Positions 52,862 to 62,136 of a DNA stretch of 64,000 bases are shown piece by piece. This DNA comes from JAEUKA01 sp044228505 (GTDB taxonomy: Bacteria; Myxococcota_A; Polyangia; Palsa-1104; JAEUJZ01). The notes under the pieces were generated by a model, which saw nothing but the letters and a program-made list of their open reading frames with translations, was not told the DNA's origin and did no database searches. The stretch's first letter is position 1. Every line of letters begins with the position of its first letter. A program made the translations under genes and the position numbers. The stretch spans positions 62,001-126,000 of the forward strand of contig JBGAUT010000004.1 of assembly GCA_044228505.1 (NCBI GenBank). Direction: 5' to 3'.

Positions 52862-53902
52862 TTACCAGGGTTCGCGCATGCCGATGAAGTCGTAGGGATA
52901 ACCGAAGCGGGGACGCGAGACTTGATCGAGGCGGCGCACCTGGTCGGCGGACAGAGTGACCGAGAGGGCGGCGATGTTGTCCTTGAGCTGGTCGAGGTTG
53001 CGGGCCCCGATGATGATCGAAGAGCACTCAGGGTGAGCCAGCAGATAGGCGAGCGATACCGCGGCTGGGGTGCTGCTGATTTCCCGCGCCACCTCACGAA
53101 CGGTGTCGAGGATGGCCCAGTTCTGGTCGGTGTTCATCGCGCCGTAGGACTCTTTCCAGGCAGCCAGGCGAGCGCCCTCGGGAGGGGCTTCACCCTTTTG
53201 GTACTTGCCGGACAAAAAGCCTCGTCCAAGCGGACTCCACACGAGCACGCCCATTCCAAAGTGCTTGGCCGCTGGGAGCAGCTCGCGCTCGGCATCGCGG
53301 ACGATCAAGCTCCACTGAATCTGCATCGACTCGAAGCGCACGGTCCCGCGCTTGTCAGCGGCCCACAGCGCCTCGGTCAAGCGATAGCCGGTGTAGTTCG
53401 AGCAACCGACATAGCGAACCTTGCCATCGCGGACCAGATCATCGAGGGCGCGCATGGTCTCCTCGATGGGTACGTGGCGGTCCTGCATGTGGACCTGATA
53501 CAGGTCGATGTAGTCGGTGCGCAGTCGGCGCAAAGAGTCCTCGCAGGCCTTGACGATGTGCTTGCGGGACAAGCCCTGGTCATGTGGACCGATGGCCCGG
53601 GTGCCAAAGCCGATCGGAAAGCGGCACTTGGTGAGCAGGGTCACCTTGTCGCGACGGCCTTGCAGCCACTCCCCGAGGAGCTGCTCGCTGCGGCCTTCGC
53701 TGTAGACATTGGCGGTGTCGATGGTATCGATCCCGGCATCGAGCGCGGCATCGAGGACGTGGCGGGCTTCCTCATCGCTGGAGGTGACACCACGCATGAA
53801 CGTCTCGGACTCGCCAAAGGTCATGGCACCCAGGGTGAGTGCCGAAACCTTGAGGCCACACCGTCCGATGTGACGGTGGGGAACATGAACAGGGGTGGTC
53901 AT
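52862..53902 (-). CDS. Aldo/keto reductase
   Basis: 346 residues from the ATG at 53902, which has AAGGAG six bases upstream; the longer frame reading upstream is not supported. The NADPH-dependent AKR tetrad is present: Asp in DTIDTANVYSEG, Tyr in the same segment, Lys in LLTKCRFP, and His in YQVHMQDRH. GCSNYTGYRL and SIIIGARNLDQLKDN are family landmarks. Substrate unknown; broad carbonyl reduction is usual. Its 3' end meets the 43-bp array. Confidence 0.93.
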   Translation of the reverse strand: MTTPVHVPHRHIGRCGLKVSALTLGAMTFGESETFMRGVTSSDEEARHVLDAALDAGIDTIDTANVYSEGRSEQLLGEWLQGRRDKVTLLTKCRFPIGFGTRAIGPHDQGLSRKHIVKACEDSLRRLRTDYIDLYQVHMQDRHVPIEETMRALDDLVRDGKVRYVGCSNYTGYRLTEALWAADKRGTVRFESMQIQWSLIVRDAERELLPAAKHFGMGVLVWSPLGRGFLSGKYQKGEAPPEGARLAAWKESYGAMNTDQNWAILDTVREVAREISSTPAAVSLAYLLAHPECSSIIIGARNLDQLKDNIAALSVTLSADQVRRLDQVSRPRFGYPYDFIGMREPW

Positions 53903-54068
53903 GGATAACTCCTTGGGTGGGCTGCTGCAGTGACTGCGTTCCACATCATGCGCGATGGGCGCGGGGTCGGGGAAGCCCTTCGGCGATTCGGTCGTGTTTG
54001 GGCAAGGACGATTGTGGAAGCGACGGCAGCGGCTGTAGTAAGGTGCCGCAACTTTGCGGACAAGCCCC

Positions 54069-57008
54069 ATGAACCGATCTGAGCCCCTTGCGGTCCCTGC
54101 GCAGTCTTGGCGTCGCCGATCGCAGACTCTGCGTCGCCTTGTTTTGTCCTTGGTGATCGGGGGCGGACTACTGCCCGTTTGTACCCCCGAGGGGAGCGCT
54201 TGGGCTGTCGGTGAGCAGACCGCACACCTTCGTGGGTCAGTCGTCGAAGCGGGCACCGATGTACCGATGCAGGGGGCGATCGTCATCATCCGCAGCGAGG
54301 CGCTGATCGGGGGTCCGAAGCGCGCCGTGGCCGATGAGGAAGGCCTGTTCGACTTTCCGCTGCTGCCTCCCGGCAAGTACCTGCTGACCGTCGAATACGA
54401 GGGGCTAAAGCCCACGCAGCGCCGAATCTCGCTCGACCTGGGGCAGACCCAGAACGTCAAGATCCCGATGTCGGCAGAGCTGGCGAAGAGCGAGACGCAG
54501 ACGATTGTCGAGGAGCGCCGCCGCCTCGATGCCGAGCGACTGTCGACCGGACGGGTGCTGACCGCCGAGTCCCAAGCCAAGGTCGCCACCCCGCGTCGCT
54601 ACCAAGACGTGGTGCAGCAGCTTCCTGGCGTCACCGGCAACTCCAACCCGGTCATGGCCGGTGCGACGCTTCGCCACAACCGCTACCTCGTCGATGGACT
54701 CGACATCACCGATCCGGTCGAAGGTACGTTTTCCGCCAACTTCAACTTCGACGCCATCGGTCAGATGGACCTTTTGCTGCTGGCGGTCGATGCGCAGTAC
54801 AACTCGCTCGGCGGGGTCATCAACCTGATGACCAAGAGCGGCAGCGACAAGCTGTCGGTCGACGCCAGCTTCTACTTCAATCACCAGTCTTTGTCACTCG
54901 GCGGCCGCGCTGGCACCCAGCTTTATGAAGGCAGGCTGCTCGATCAGTCCGACCCGAGACCGCCGGTGGCCAGCTATCAGGCCAACATCAACATCGGCGG
55001 ACCGCTCGTAAAGCAGAAGCTGTGGTTCTATCTGTCGACGGAGTATCGCTATCGGGTCAACTCGGTGGTGCCAGGAGCCCCGACCAACGTCCAGCACTCG
55101 CCACTGGAACGACACGACCTGTATACGCGGCTCAAGCTGACCTGGTCCCCATCGAGTCGGCACCGCATCAACCTATCGGTGAACGCCGATCCGACCTGGC
55201 TGACCAACATCCGCAACATCGATGGCAGCCAGACGAACGCCTACACCGCCGAGGCCGACTACTACCAAAACCAAGGCGGCGCGTTTGGCATCCTGACCTG
55301 GGACTACTTCGCGTCGGACACCCTGCTCTTTGGACTCCAGACGGGTGTGCAGTGGTTTGGCTTTACCACCGGGCCGCAGCTACGCGACTTTGTCAGCCCA
55401 ACGCACATCGACAATGGCAGCACGATCACCTGGAACAACTCCGACGCGGCTTCAGTGGTCACGGACGGACGACTGCGGTTCCAGTTTGATCCGACGGTAA
55501 CCTGGATCAAGCGCGGCGGAATCGGTCAGCACACGGTCAAGGCGGGCGTGCAAGTACAGTTTTTGCGCAACTACGCGCTCACTGGGACGCCCGGGAACCA
55601 GATCTACACCGATGACACCAGCCAAGGCGGCGGCGTGCTGGGTCGCGATCCGACGTCGACCGAGCGGCCGCTCGGCTGTATCGAAGAGCAACCGAACCCA
55701 CGGGCCGGATCGATGGCGACGCCGTGCTTCCAGCGGGCCTTGTATGAGCCGCAGCGGGCGCAGGTCCGCATCGGCTGGGCGATGGGCGCATTTCTCCAGG
55801 ACACCTGGAAGCCGACAAGCTGGCTGACGATCGTTCCGGGCATGCGCGTCGACTACGGGACGGCGCAGAACTCGCTGGGACAGACCACCCAGAACCTGCT
55901 CGGCTTTGGACCTCGCCTGGGTGCGTCGGTCGACCTGACCCGCGATGGCAAGACGATGGTCAAGTTCGCCTACGGCCGCTCGAACGAAGTCGCCTCGCTG
56001 CGCAGCGCCACCCTCGCCGATGTCAACCCGCTGTCGACGACCTGGAGCTACAACCAGGCGAGCCGCCGCTTCGATCGCTTCTTTTCCTCGGATGGCGGCA
56101 GCGGTGGCTACGAGCTGGCGGGCAAGTGCAGCGATGGCAGCATCCGCCTGGAGTGCGGCAACGCCAAGCTCAGCCTAAGGCCACCGCACGCGGACTTCGT
56201 GACCGCCTCGATCGAGCGCGAGCTGTACGCGAACGTGGTCGGCAGCGTCACCTATACCTATCGTCGGCTCGAAGATCTGTGGGAAGACATCGAGGTCAAC
56301 GCGTACCGCACGCTCGACGGCGGGAACATCGCTGGCTTTGCCGATTCGACCCGAGGCAACGTCCGCGTCTACCGTCCGACGAGCACTGCCTTCCGCCGCT
56401 ATCAATCGATGGACATCGCGCTCGCGGGAAACCCGTCCCCGGCATGGAGCCTGTTTGTCGCCTATACGCTGTCGTTCCTCGATGGCACTCTCGACGATCA
56501 GATCTCGATCCTGCGCAACGACCCACCCCGCGACCTGCGTCTATCGGGATACCTGCTCGATGATCACCGCCACCAGGTCAAGGCAAACGCCAGCTACACG
56601 TTCCACGGCCTGACGGCAGGCATCAACCTGGCCTATGTCACCGGGGCCCCCACCACCCGGCTGTTTGCGACGACGTCGTTTGGCCTGGCGGGACGCTATG
56701 GCTGGCGAGGAATGGACCCTGGCTCGGACCCAAACGATGTGCGCAAGTGGACCGAGCTGCGCAGCTCCGACGTGCTTGACCTGTCGGTGCGCGCCCAGTA
56801 CGACACCTACGAGCTGATCCGTCAGCATCTGACCCTGATCGTCGACCTATTTAATGTCCTCGATCTGTCGTCGGCGACACGAACCAACACCACCTCGGCC
56901 AGCACCTATCAGCCAGCGTTCGAGGCCCGGAACAGCGCATCCTACGGAGCGGTCACGAGCCGCCAGGTGCCATTCCGGGTCCAGTTCGGCCTGCGCTACC
57001 AGTACTGA
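54069..57008 (+). CDS. Oar-like TonB-dependent outer-membrane receptor
   Basis: About 980 residues from the ATG at 54069 (an in-frame TTG at 54054 is less likely). Signal peptide region around LVLSLVIGGGLLPV. The CarboxypepD_reg-like domain (about 55-140, GSVVEAGTDVPMQGAIVIIR) precedes the plug (YQDVVQQLPGVTGNSNPVMA, IGQMDLLLLAVDAQYNSLGG, then INLMTKSGSDKLS), followed by the beta-barrel, which ends QVPFRVQFGLRYQY. This is the Oar type of myxobacteria. It should take up a scarce substrate using TonB energy. It heads a run of co-directional genes (PgsA-like, CobW, LmbE); the CobW neighbour suggests metal uptake (inference). Confidence 0.9.
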   Translation: MNRSEPLAVPAQSWRRRSQTLRRLVLSLVIGGGLLPVCTPEGSAWAVGEQTAHLRGSVVEAGTDVPMQGAIVIIRSEALIGGPKRAVADEEGLFDFPLLPPGKYLLTVEYEGLKPTQRRISLDLGQTQNVKIPMSAELAKSETQTIVEERRRLDAERLSTGRVLTAESQAKVATPRRYQDVVQQLPGVTGNSNPVMAGATLRHNRYLVDGLDITDPVEGTFSANFNFDAIGQMDLLLLAVDAQYNSLGGVINLMTKSGSDKLSVDASFYFNHQSLSLGGRAGTQLYEGRLLDQSDPRPPVASYQANINIGGPLVKQKLWFYLSTEYRYRVNSVVPGAPTNVQHSPLERHDLYTRLKLTWSPSSRHRINLSVNADPTWLTNIRNIDGSQTNAYTAEADYYQNQGGAFGILTWDYFASDTLLFGLQTGVQWFGFTTGPQLRDFVSPTHIDNGSTITWNNSDAASVVTDGRLRFQFDPTVTWIKRGGIGQHTVKAGVQVQFLRNYALTGTPGNQIYTDDTSQGGGVLGRDPTSTERPLGCIEEQPNPRAGSMATPCFQRALYEPQRAQVRIGWAMGAFLQDTWKPTSWLTIVPGMRVDYGTAQNSLGQTTQNLLGFGPRLGASVDLTRDGKTMVKFAYGRSNEVASLRSATLADVNPLSTTWSYNQASRRFDRFFSSDGGSGGYELAGKCSDGSIRLECGNAKLSLRPPHADFVTASIERELYANVVGSVTYTYRRLEDLWEDIEVNAYRTLDGGNIAGFADSTRGNVRVYRPTSTAFRRYQSMDIALAGNPSPAWSLFVAYTLSFLDGTLDDQISILRNDPPRDLRLSGYLLDDHRHQVKANASYTFHGLTAGINLAYVTGAPTTRLFATTSFGLAGRYGWRGMDPGSDPNDVRKWTELRSSDVLDLSVRAQYDTYELIRQHLTLIVDLFNVLDLSSATRTNTTSASTYQPAFEARNSASYGAVTSRQVPFRVQFGLRYQY

Positions 57009-57038
57009 GCCACGATCCGCCCCTTGGAGACCGCTGCG

Positions 57039-58106
57039 ATGGGAAAACCCCCGATTACCGCCAATCAGGTCACGCTGCTACGGATCGTGCTCCTGCCGCT
57101 TGGACCGTACCTGCTCTACGGGACGCCGTACGAAAAATGGATCGCGCTCGCATTCATGTCGGTGCTCGGCTGTACCGACTTCATTGATGGCTGGCTGGCG
57201 CGGCGCTACGGATCCACGGAACTGGGACGGCTGATGGACCCGATCGCCGACAAGGCCTTCGTGCTGGTCGGCTTTCTGCCGTTTATGGACCTGATGAAAG
57301 ACGGCCACCCCTGGCTGTATCCGTGGGAGGTCGGGCTGATGCTCGCCCGCGAGTACGTCATCACCAGCTTGCGATCGGTGTATGAGCAGCGGCGGATCTC
57401 CCCAAAGACTCCGCTGCTCGCCAAGATCAAAGCCTGGGCGCAGATGGCGGGCTGCGGGGTGATCTTCCTTCTGCGGATGGTGCCGGAAAAGTGGGTGCTG
57501 TACGCAATCGTCCTTGGGGCGGTGCTGCCGATCGTGTTTCTGGGGATTCGCTTTGCGGTCCGAGGCGTGGTGTGGAAAGGCGCGCTGATATTCAGTGGCT
57601 GGTTTGGGGTTCTGTTGCCCATCCAGCACCTGTGGGGATCGGAGGCGACGACGCACTTCCTAACGGTGACGATCATCGGGATTACCTGGATGTCGGGCTG
57701 GACCTACGTGACGCCGGTGTTTCCGCTGCTTCGCAAGGGCGAGCTCAAGGCGGGGGACTGGGCGCGACTCTTTGGGTCGATTGTGCCGCCCACGCTGCTG
57801 CTCATCTTGCAGACCCAGCATGTGCTCAGTCCGTGGGTGATCATGCTGATCATGACGGTCGAGCTGTCGGTGGGTGGACTCGATAACCTGCTGTGCTTCC
57901 ACAGGGTGCAGGCCTCGGCAGCGCTGTGGGGAACTCGCGTGGGACTGCTGACCGTGCTATCGGGTCTGGTGCTGCTCGGACAGCCCGCCTGGCTGCTGTA
58001 TGTTGGCTTGGCGGTATCGGTGGGCCTGTCGGGCATCGAGTTTTATCGCGGGCGTCGCTACTACATGGAAGAGCCGGAGAACGCCAAGCAGCGCGTGGTG
58101 GACTAA
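57039..58106 (+). CDS. CDP-alcohol phosphatidyltransferase with extra C-terminal membrane domain
   Basis: 355 residues from the ATG at 57039, with GGAG nine bases upstream. The N-terminal domain has the CDP-alcohol motif D-G-x2-A-R-x8-G-x3-D-x3-D in TDFIDGWLARRYGS, ELGRLMDPIADK, as in PgsA phosphatidylglycerophosphate synthases, which are about 190 residues. The remaining 165 residues add about five to six hydrophobic segments and end in a basic tail (FYRGRRYYMEEPENAKQR), so the protein is nearly twice the usual size. It likely makes phosphatidylglycerophosphate or a related lipid in the inner membrane. It is six bases upstream of the CobW gene. Confidence 0.85.
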   Translation: MGKPPITANQVTLLRIVLLPLGPYLLYGTPYEKWIALAFMSVLGCTDFIDGWLARRYGSTELGRLMDPIADKAFVLVGFLPFMDLMKDGHPWLYPWEVGLMLAREYVITSLRSVYEQRRISPKTPLLAKIKAWAQMAGCGVIFLLRMVPEKWVLYAIVLGAVLPIVFLGIRFAVRGVVWKGALIFSGWFGVLLPIQHLWGSEATTHFLTVTIIGITWMSGWTYVTPVFPLLRKGELKAGDWARLFGSIVPPTLLLILQTQHVLSPWVIMLIMTVELSVGGLDNLLCFHRVQASAALWGTRVGLLTVLSGLVLLGQPAWLLYVGLAVSVGLSGIEFYRGRRYYMEEPENAKQRVVD

Positions 58107-58112
58107 GCGAAC

Positions 58113-59123
58113 ATGGGCAGCGGTAAGGTTCCGGTCACGGTGATCTCGGGATTTTTGGGCAGCGGTAAGACGACGCTGCTGCGGCGGCTGGTGTCGGACC
58201 CAGGCCTGCCGCAAAAGCTGGCGGTGATCGTGAACGACCTTGGGGAGCTAGGGCTTGATCACGAGCTGATCGCCAGCGTGTCGGAGACGCCGACCCTGCG
58301 GGTGACCGAGCTTACCTCCGGCTGCGTCTGCTGCACGCTGCGCAGTGAGCTGGGGGAGTCGCTGCTGGCGCTGGCTCGCGGGGACGGGCTGCCAAGGCCG
58401 CCGGAGCACATCCTGATTGAACCGAGCGGGATTGCCAGGGCCTCGGAGGTAAGCTTTGCGGTGAACGCGCTGTCGTTCGATGGCCCGGTGCAGTGCGATG
58501 CGGTGGTAACGCTCGTCGACCTACACAACGCCGAGCGTGCCCATCGCGAGCACCCAGAGCTGTTCGAAGATCAGGTGCGGTCGGCGGATCTGCTGGTGCT
58601 AAACAAGGTCGACTTGGTGCCCGAGCGGACGACGCAGCAGCGGCTGGCCGCGTGGCTTGGCACGATGGCACCGCGAGCGCAGCAGATCTTCGCTCACCAC
58701 GCGGACGTCGATGCGCTGCTGCTTCTGGGACAGCTCGATCTGGGCGGACATCCGCCGGGGCCGACGCATCCCAGCCACCCGCACCCAGGAACCGTCCCCG
58801 ACCATCCCGAAGCACATGGCATCGCAGCGCTGACCATCGCGGTCCCGTTTGCGATCGACTGGCCAGGGCTGGAGGACTTTCTAGAATCGCTCGCGGATCG
58901 CATCTTCCGCATCAAAGGCATCGTCGAAAGGCAAGACGAACCGGGGGGCAAAACGACCCCGCTGTTGGTGCAAGTGGTCGGGGATCGCATTGACTGGGAC
59001 GAGCTGCCGGAGAGCTCACCACTATCGCGAGCCCCGCGTCGACTGATCTTCATTGGCGAACCGGCCGCTCTGGATGAAGCGAAGCTCCGCAGTGGGCTTC
59101 TGCAGGTGGCCGTACACTTGTAG
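58113..59123 (+). CDS. CobW/G3E-family GTPase
   Basis: 336 residues. Signatures: Walker A ISGFLGSGKTTLLRRL, the metal-binding GCVCCTLRSELG, IEPSGIARASEV, and NKVDLVPE. A His-rich stretch (HPPGPTHPSHPHPGTVPDHP, about 213-233) is followed by the C-terminal CobW domain. G3E GTPases insert metals such as zinc, cobalt or nickel into client proteins or serve zinc starvation responses. Together with the Oar-like receptor upstream, a metal economy role is plausible. LmbE-like gene follows by about 18 bases. Confidence 0.92.
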   Translation: MGSGKVPVTVISGFLGSGKTTLLRRLVSDPGLPQKLAVIVNDLGELGLDHELIASVSETPTLRVTELTSGCVCCTLRSELGESLLALARGDGLPRPPEHILIEPSGIARASEVSFAVNALSFDGPVQCDAVVTLVDLHNAERAHREHPELFEDQVRSADLLVLNKVDLVPERTTQQRLAAWLGTMAPRAQQIFAHHADVDALLLLGQLDLGGHPPGPTHPSHPHPGTVPDHPEAHGIAALTIAVPFAIDWPGLEDFLESLADRIFRIKGIVERQDEPGGKTTPLLVQVVGDRIDWDELPESSPLSRAPRRLIFIGEPAALDEAKLRSGLLQVAVHL

Positions 59124-59141
59124 GTACAAGAGGGCTGGTTG

Positions 59142-59978
59142 ATGTCGACAAGCAAGGTCATTGCCGCGATCTATGCGCATCCCGATGATGGCGAGTTCTT
59201 CGCGGCGGGATCGCTGGCCAAGTGGGCCAAGGCGGGTCATCGGGTCCATGCGATTTGCGCAACCCGAGGCGATCTGGGCAGCAAGCGCCGCGATGTCTCG
59301 CGGGACAAGCTGGCGGAACAACGGGCTGCCGAGCTAGGTCTGGCGATGAAGGAAATCGGGGGCGAGCCACCGATCCTGCTCGGCTTTCCGGACGGACACC
59401 TGAGCGAACATGCGGTGCCGCTGCGAGAGCGCTTGATCTACTGGCTGCGCAAGCTGCGGGTCGATCAGGTGGTGACGTTCGATCCGTGGAAGCGCTACGA
59501 GATCCATCCCGATCACATCTGCGTCGGCAAGATGGCATCGGAGGCAGCGGTGTTTTCGTGCTTTCCGCTGCTCCATCCCGAGCACCTCGAAGCGGGGCTT
59601 CTGCCGCATCAGCCCGAAGAGGTCTGGTACATGATGCCGACGGAGCACAAGCCGAACCGGCTGGTCGACATCGGCGGGACGTTTGATACCAAGGTGCGAT
59701 CGCTGCTTCATCACTCGTCGCAGATCGAGATGCTGGCCGACTGGTTCGTCAAAGGGGCCGACCCGACGAATCTGAGCGATGCAGAGCGGGCACAGCTTGA
59801 ATCGGGAGCGCGCAACTTCCTGGAGATGATGGCGCGTGGGGTGACGATGCTCAAGCCGCAGGTCGAGCTGGCCGAGGCGTTCTTTGTGCAGCGGGTGGGA
59901 CCGGGGCACTTCCAGAACTACCAAGAGATGTTCCAAGAGACGCTGGGCGTGTCGCCGGGCGAGCCTGAGATCGTCTAG
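59142..59978 (+). CDS. LmbE/PIG-L family deacetylase
   Basis: About 278 residues from ATG 59142 with GAGGG upstream; a TTG three bases earlier is possible. Zinc site motifs: AHPDDGEFFAAGSL (HPDDxE), KRYEIHPDHICVG. The family removes acetyl groups from N-acetylglucosamine-linked compounds, as in GPI, mycothiol and bacillithiol pathways. Substrate here unknown. No signal peptide. It ends just before the hairpin element at 59999-60075. Confidence 0.92.
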   Translation: MSTSKVIAAIYAHPDDGEFFAAGSLAKWAKAGHRVHAICATRGDLGSKRRDVSRDKLAEQRAAELGLAMKEIGGEPPILLGFPDGHLSEHAVPLRERLIYWLRKLRVDQVVTFDPWKRYEIHPDHICVGKMASEAAVFSCFPLLHPEHLEAGLLPHQPEEVWYMMPTEHKPNRLVDIGGTFDTKVRSLLHHSSQIEMLADWFVKGADPTNLSDAERAQLESGARNFLEMMARGVTMLKPQVELAEAFFVQRVGPGHFQNYQEMFQETLGVSPGEPEIV

Positions 59979-59998
59979 GGAAGGCTAGAGGCCGCCAC

Positions 59999-60075
59999 GG
60001 AGCCCCCCTACCCTTCGAGACTTTTTTCCGTTCCGCAGGCGGCCCGAAAAAAAGCTCTACGGTCGGCCCCACTCC
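59999..60075 (+). terminator. Dispersed hairpin element, copy 2; probable bidirectional terminator
   Basis: Reverse complement closely matches copy 1 at 12789-12866: GAGC and a T-run, CGGGCCGC, CT loop, GCGGAACGG, A-run and GTCTCG. The conserved bulged G and A/T tracts are kept while some stem bases differ. It lies exactly between the convergent LmbE and lipoprotein stops, so transcripts from both sides would end in a T-run. Confidence 0.7.
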
Positions 60076-60443
60076 TACTTGGTTAGCTTGAGGGTGAGGG
60101 GGACGCCGATGATGTTGCACTGGCCCTTGACGACGGTGACGCCGGTTTGGGTGATGGCCAGATAGCCGCTCTTTTGGGCGGTCAGGCTGAAGGTGCCAGC
60201 CCGCTCGTAGAAGCCGCCGCTGTAGGTGCAGTCCGCGCTGCCCCCAAAGGACGACAGGCTCATGGTGGTGCCGGTGCTGGTCTCGGTGGCGGTCACGGTG
60301 GCGTCGCAGATGCGCTGGCTGGTCGCGGCATCGAGCACGGTGACGGTGAAGTTGGCGGCGGCCAGGTCGGGGCAGGCGGTTGCACCAAGGCCACAGCCTG
60401 AACCAGCAACGACACAGAGTAGAGCAAGCAGCTTGGCGGTCAT
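60075..60443 (-). CDS. Small predicted lipoprotein with carboxypeptidase-regulatory-like fold
   Basis: 122 residues from the ATG at 60443, with GGAG six bases upstream; an upstream frame start is not supported. The lipobox is VVAGSGC. The mature sequence resembles a regulatory beta-sandwich: FTVTVLDAATSQRICDATVT, then FYERAGTFSLTAQKSGYLAI. Four Cys beyond the lipid Cys may form disulfides. Function unknown. It follows the glycyl-tRNA synthetase gene on the same strand with 16 bases between. Confidence 0.72.
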   Translation of the reverse strand: MTAKLLALLCVVAGSGCGLGATACPDLAAANFTVTVLDAATSQRICDATVTATETSTGTTMSLSSFGGSADCTYSGGFYERAGTFSLTAQKSGYLAITQTGVTVVKGQCNIIGVPLTLKLTK

Positions 60444-60459
60444 GGGAGTCTCCGAGCGG

Positions 60460-61896
60460 CTACATCCCGAGCTTTTCTTCGATGAGATCGCGCAGCTTGT
60501 CTTCACTTACGCGGATCTGCTGCATGGTGTCGCGATCACGAACGGTCACGGTGCCATCTTTGATCGTGTCGTAGTCGACGGTGATACACAGCGGGGTACC
60601 GATCTCGTCCTGGCGGCGGTAGCGCTTGCCGATGGCGGCACTCTCGTCGTAGTCGACAAAGAAGCGGCGCTTGAGGTCGTCGTAGATCTTGCGGGCGCGC
60701 TCGGGGTGACCGTCTTTGCGCATCAGCGGCAGGATGGCGGCCTTGATCGGTGCAAGGCGGGGATGCAGGCGCAGCACGACGCGAGTCTCGACGTTGCCCT
60801 TGGCATCGGGCGCGCTGTCCTCGGCGTAAGCATCACAGAGGAAGGCGAGCGTGGCGCGATCGGCACCCGCCGCAGGCTCGATCACGTAGGGGATGTAGCG
60901 CTGCTTCTTTTCGTCATCGAAGTAGGACAGCTTGCCCTTCTGGTAGTCCTCGTCCTCGGCAGCAAGCTCGACGGCGGACAGGTCGCCACCGTCCCACTTG
61001 CCGACCGTGCGAATGCCACGCTGGTGCTGGCGCAGATCGAAGTCGGTGCGGTTGGCGATGCCCTCTAGCTCGCCCCAGCCGAACGGGAATAGGTATTCGA
61101 TATCGGTGGTGGCCTTCGAGTAGTGAGCCAGCTTGTCGTGCTCGCGCAGGCGGAGCTTGCCGTCAGAAAGTCCCAGCTCGGTGTACCAACGCTTGCGGAT
61201 CTCGACCCACTTTTTGAACCAATCGTCGTCGGTGCCGGGGACGCAGAAGAACTCCATCTCCATCTGCTCGAACTCGCGCGAGCGGAAGGTGAAGTTGCGG
61301 GGGTTTATTTCGTTTCTGAACGACTTGCCGACCTGGGCGATACCAAACGGAACCTTGACGCGGGTGGTCGAGATGACGTTGGCGAAGTTGGCGAAGATGC
61401 CCTGCGCGGTCTCGGGCCGGAGGAAGGTCTTGGCCGATGAGTCGCTGATCGGTCCGAGGAACGTCTCGAACATCAGGTTGAAGTTGCGCGGCTCCGTAAG
61501 CTGGGCCAGGCCGCAGTTCAGCGGCGACTTCGACGGCTTTTGGCCACAGATCGCGCCATCCATGTCATCGGCCCGAAAGCGCTTCTTGCAGGTCTTGCAG
61601 TCGATCATCGGATCCGAAAACCCGTCGACGTGACCGGAGGCCTTCCACACCATCGGATGCATCAGGATCGCCGAATCGAGGCCGACGACATCCTCGCGAT
61701 CGTGGACCATCGCCCGCCACCACGCGTCCTTGACGTTGCGTTTCAGCAGCACGCCCATCGGGCCGTAGTCCCACGCACCATTGATGCCGCCGTACAGCTC
61801 GGACGACTGGAAGATGAAGCCACGTCGCTTGGTCAACGCGACGATTTTTTCCATGAGCGAAGAACTGTTGTCGGCAGCGGATGCGGATGCAGTCAC
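60460..61896 (-). CDS. glyS: Glycyl-tRNA synthetase, dimeric type
   Basis: 478 residues from a GTG at 61896 preceded by AGGAGAGAG. It charges tRNA-Gly. Class II motifs: FIFQSSELYGGINGAWDYGP near the start, then LRPETAQGIFANFANV, GIAQVGKSFRNEINPRNFTF and RSREFEQMEMEFFC. A zinc-like Cys cluster is present (DCKTCKKR, then AICGQKPSKSPLNC). It is the alpha2 (single-chain) form, not the alpha2beta2 GlyQS. The anticodon-binding domain closes the protein. Essential cytoplasmic enzyme. Confidence 0.96.
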   Translation of the reverse strand: MTASASAADNSSSLMEKIVALTKRRGFIFQSSELYGGINGAWDYGPMGVLLKRNVKDAWWRAMVHDREDVVGLDSAILMHPMVWKASGHVDGFSDPMIDCKTCKKRFRADDMDGAICGQKPSKSPLNCGLAQLTEPRNFNLMFETFLGPISDSSAKTFLRPETAQGIFANFANVISTTRVKVPFGIAQVGKSFRNEINPRNFTFRSREFEQMEMEFFCVPGTDDDWFKKWVEIRKRWYTELGLSDGKLRLREHDKLAHYSKATTDIEYLFPFGWGELEGIANRTDFDLRQHQRGIRTVGKWDGGDLSAVELAAEDEDYQKGKLSYFDDEKKQRYIPYVIEPAAGADRATLAFLCDAYAEDSAPDAKGNVETRVVLRLHPRLAPIKAAILPLMRKDGHPERARKIYDDLKRRFFVDYDESAAIGKRYRRQDEIGTPLCITVDYDTIKDGTVTVRDRDTMQQIRVSEDKLRDLIEEKLGM

Positions 61897-62136
61897 GGGT
61901 GTCTCTCTCCTGACAAGTGGCGAAGTGGCGCGATTTTACACAGACGAAGGCTCCTCGCAATGCCGCATCCAGCTTCCCAATCTCTGCCGTGCGAGATCAC
62001 CTGATTTGGTCGGCGCACACTTCCCACGAAAGCCACCCAGCCGGCAGCCAAGTCCAAGCCGCACAAACAAAAATAGGTATCGGGGCTAACACGTGAGGAC
62101 TTGCGAATTTGAACCGAGCGTAAGAAGATCTACGCT

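Noticed and set aside
52594..53097. Open frames on both strands through the second 43-bp array.
   Set aside because: Same reason as the first array; the repetitive peptides shift frame between units and no start or ribosome binding site fits.
53903..54589. Longer aldo/keto reductase start upstream of 53902.
   Set aside because: The ATG at 53902 has an AAGGAG and the family N-terminus; the extension would overlap the receptor gene antisense.
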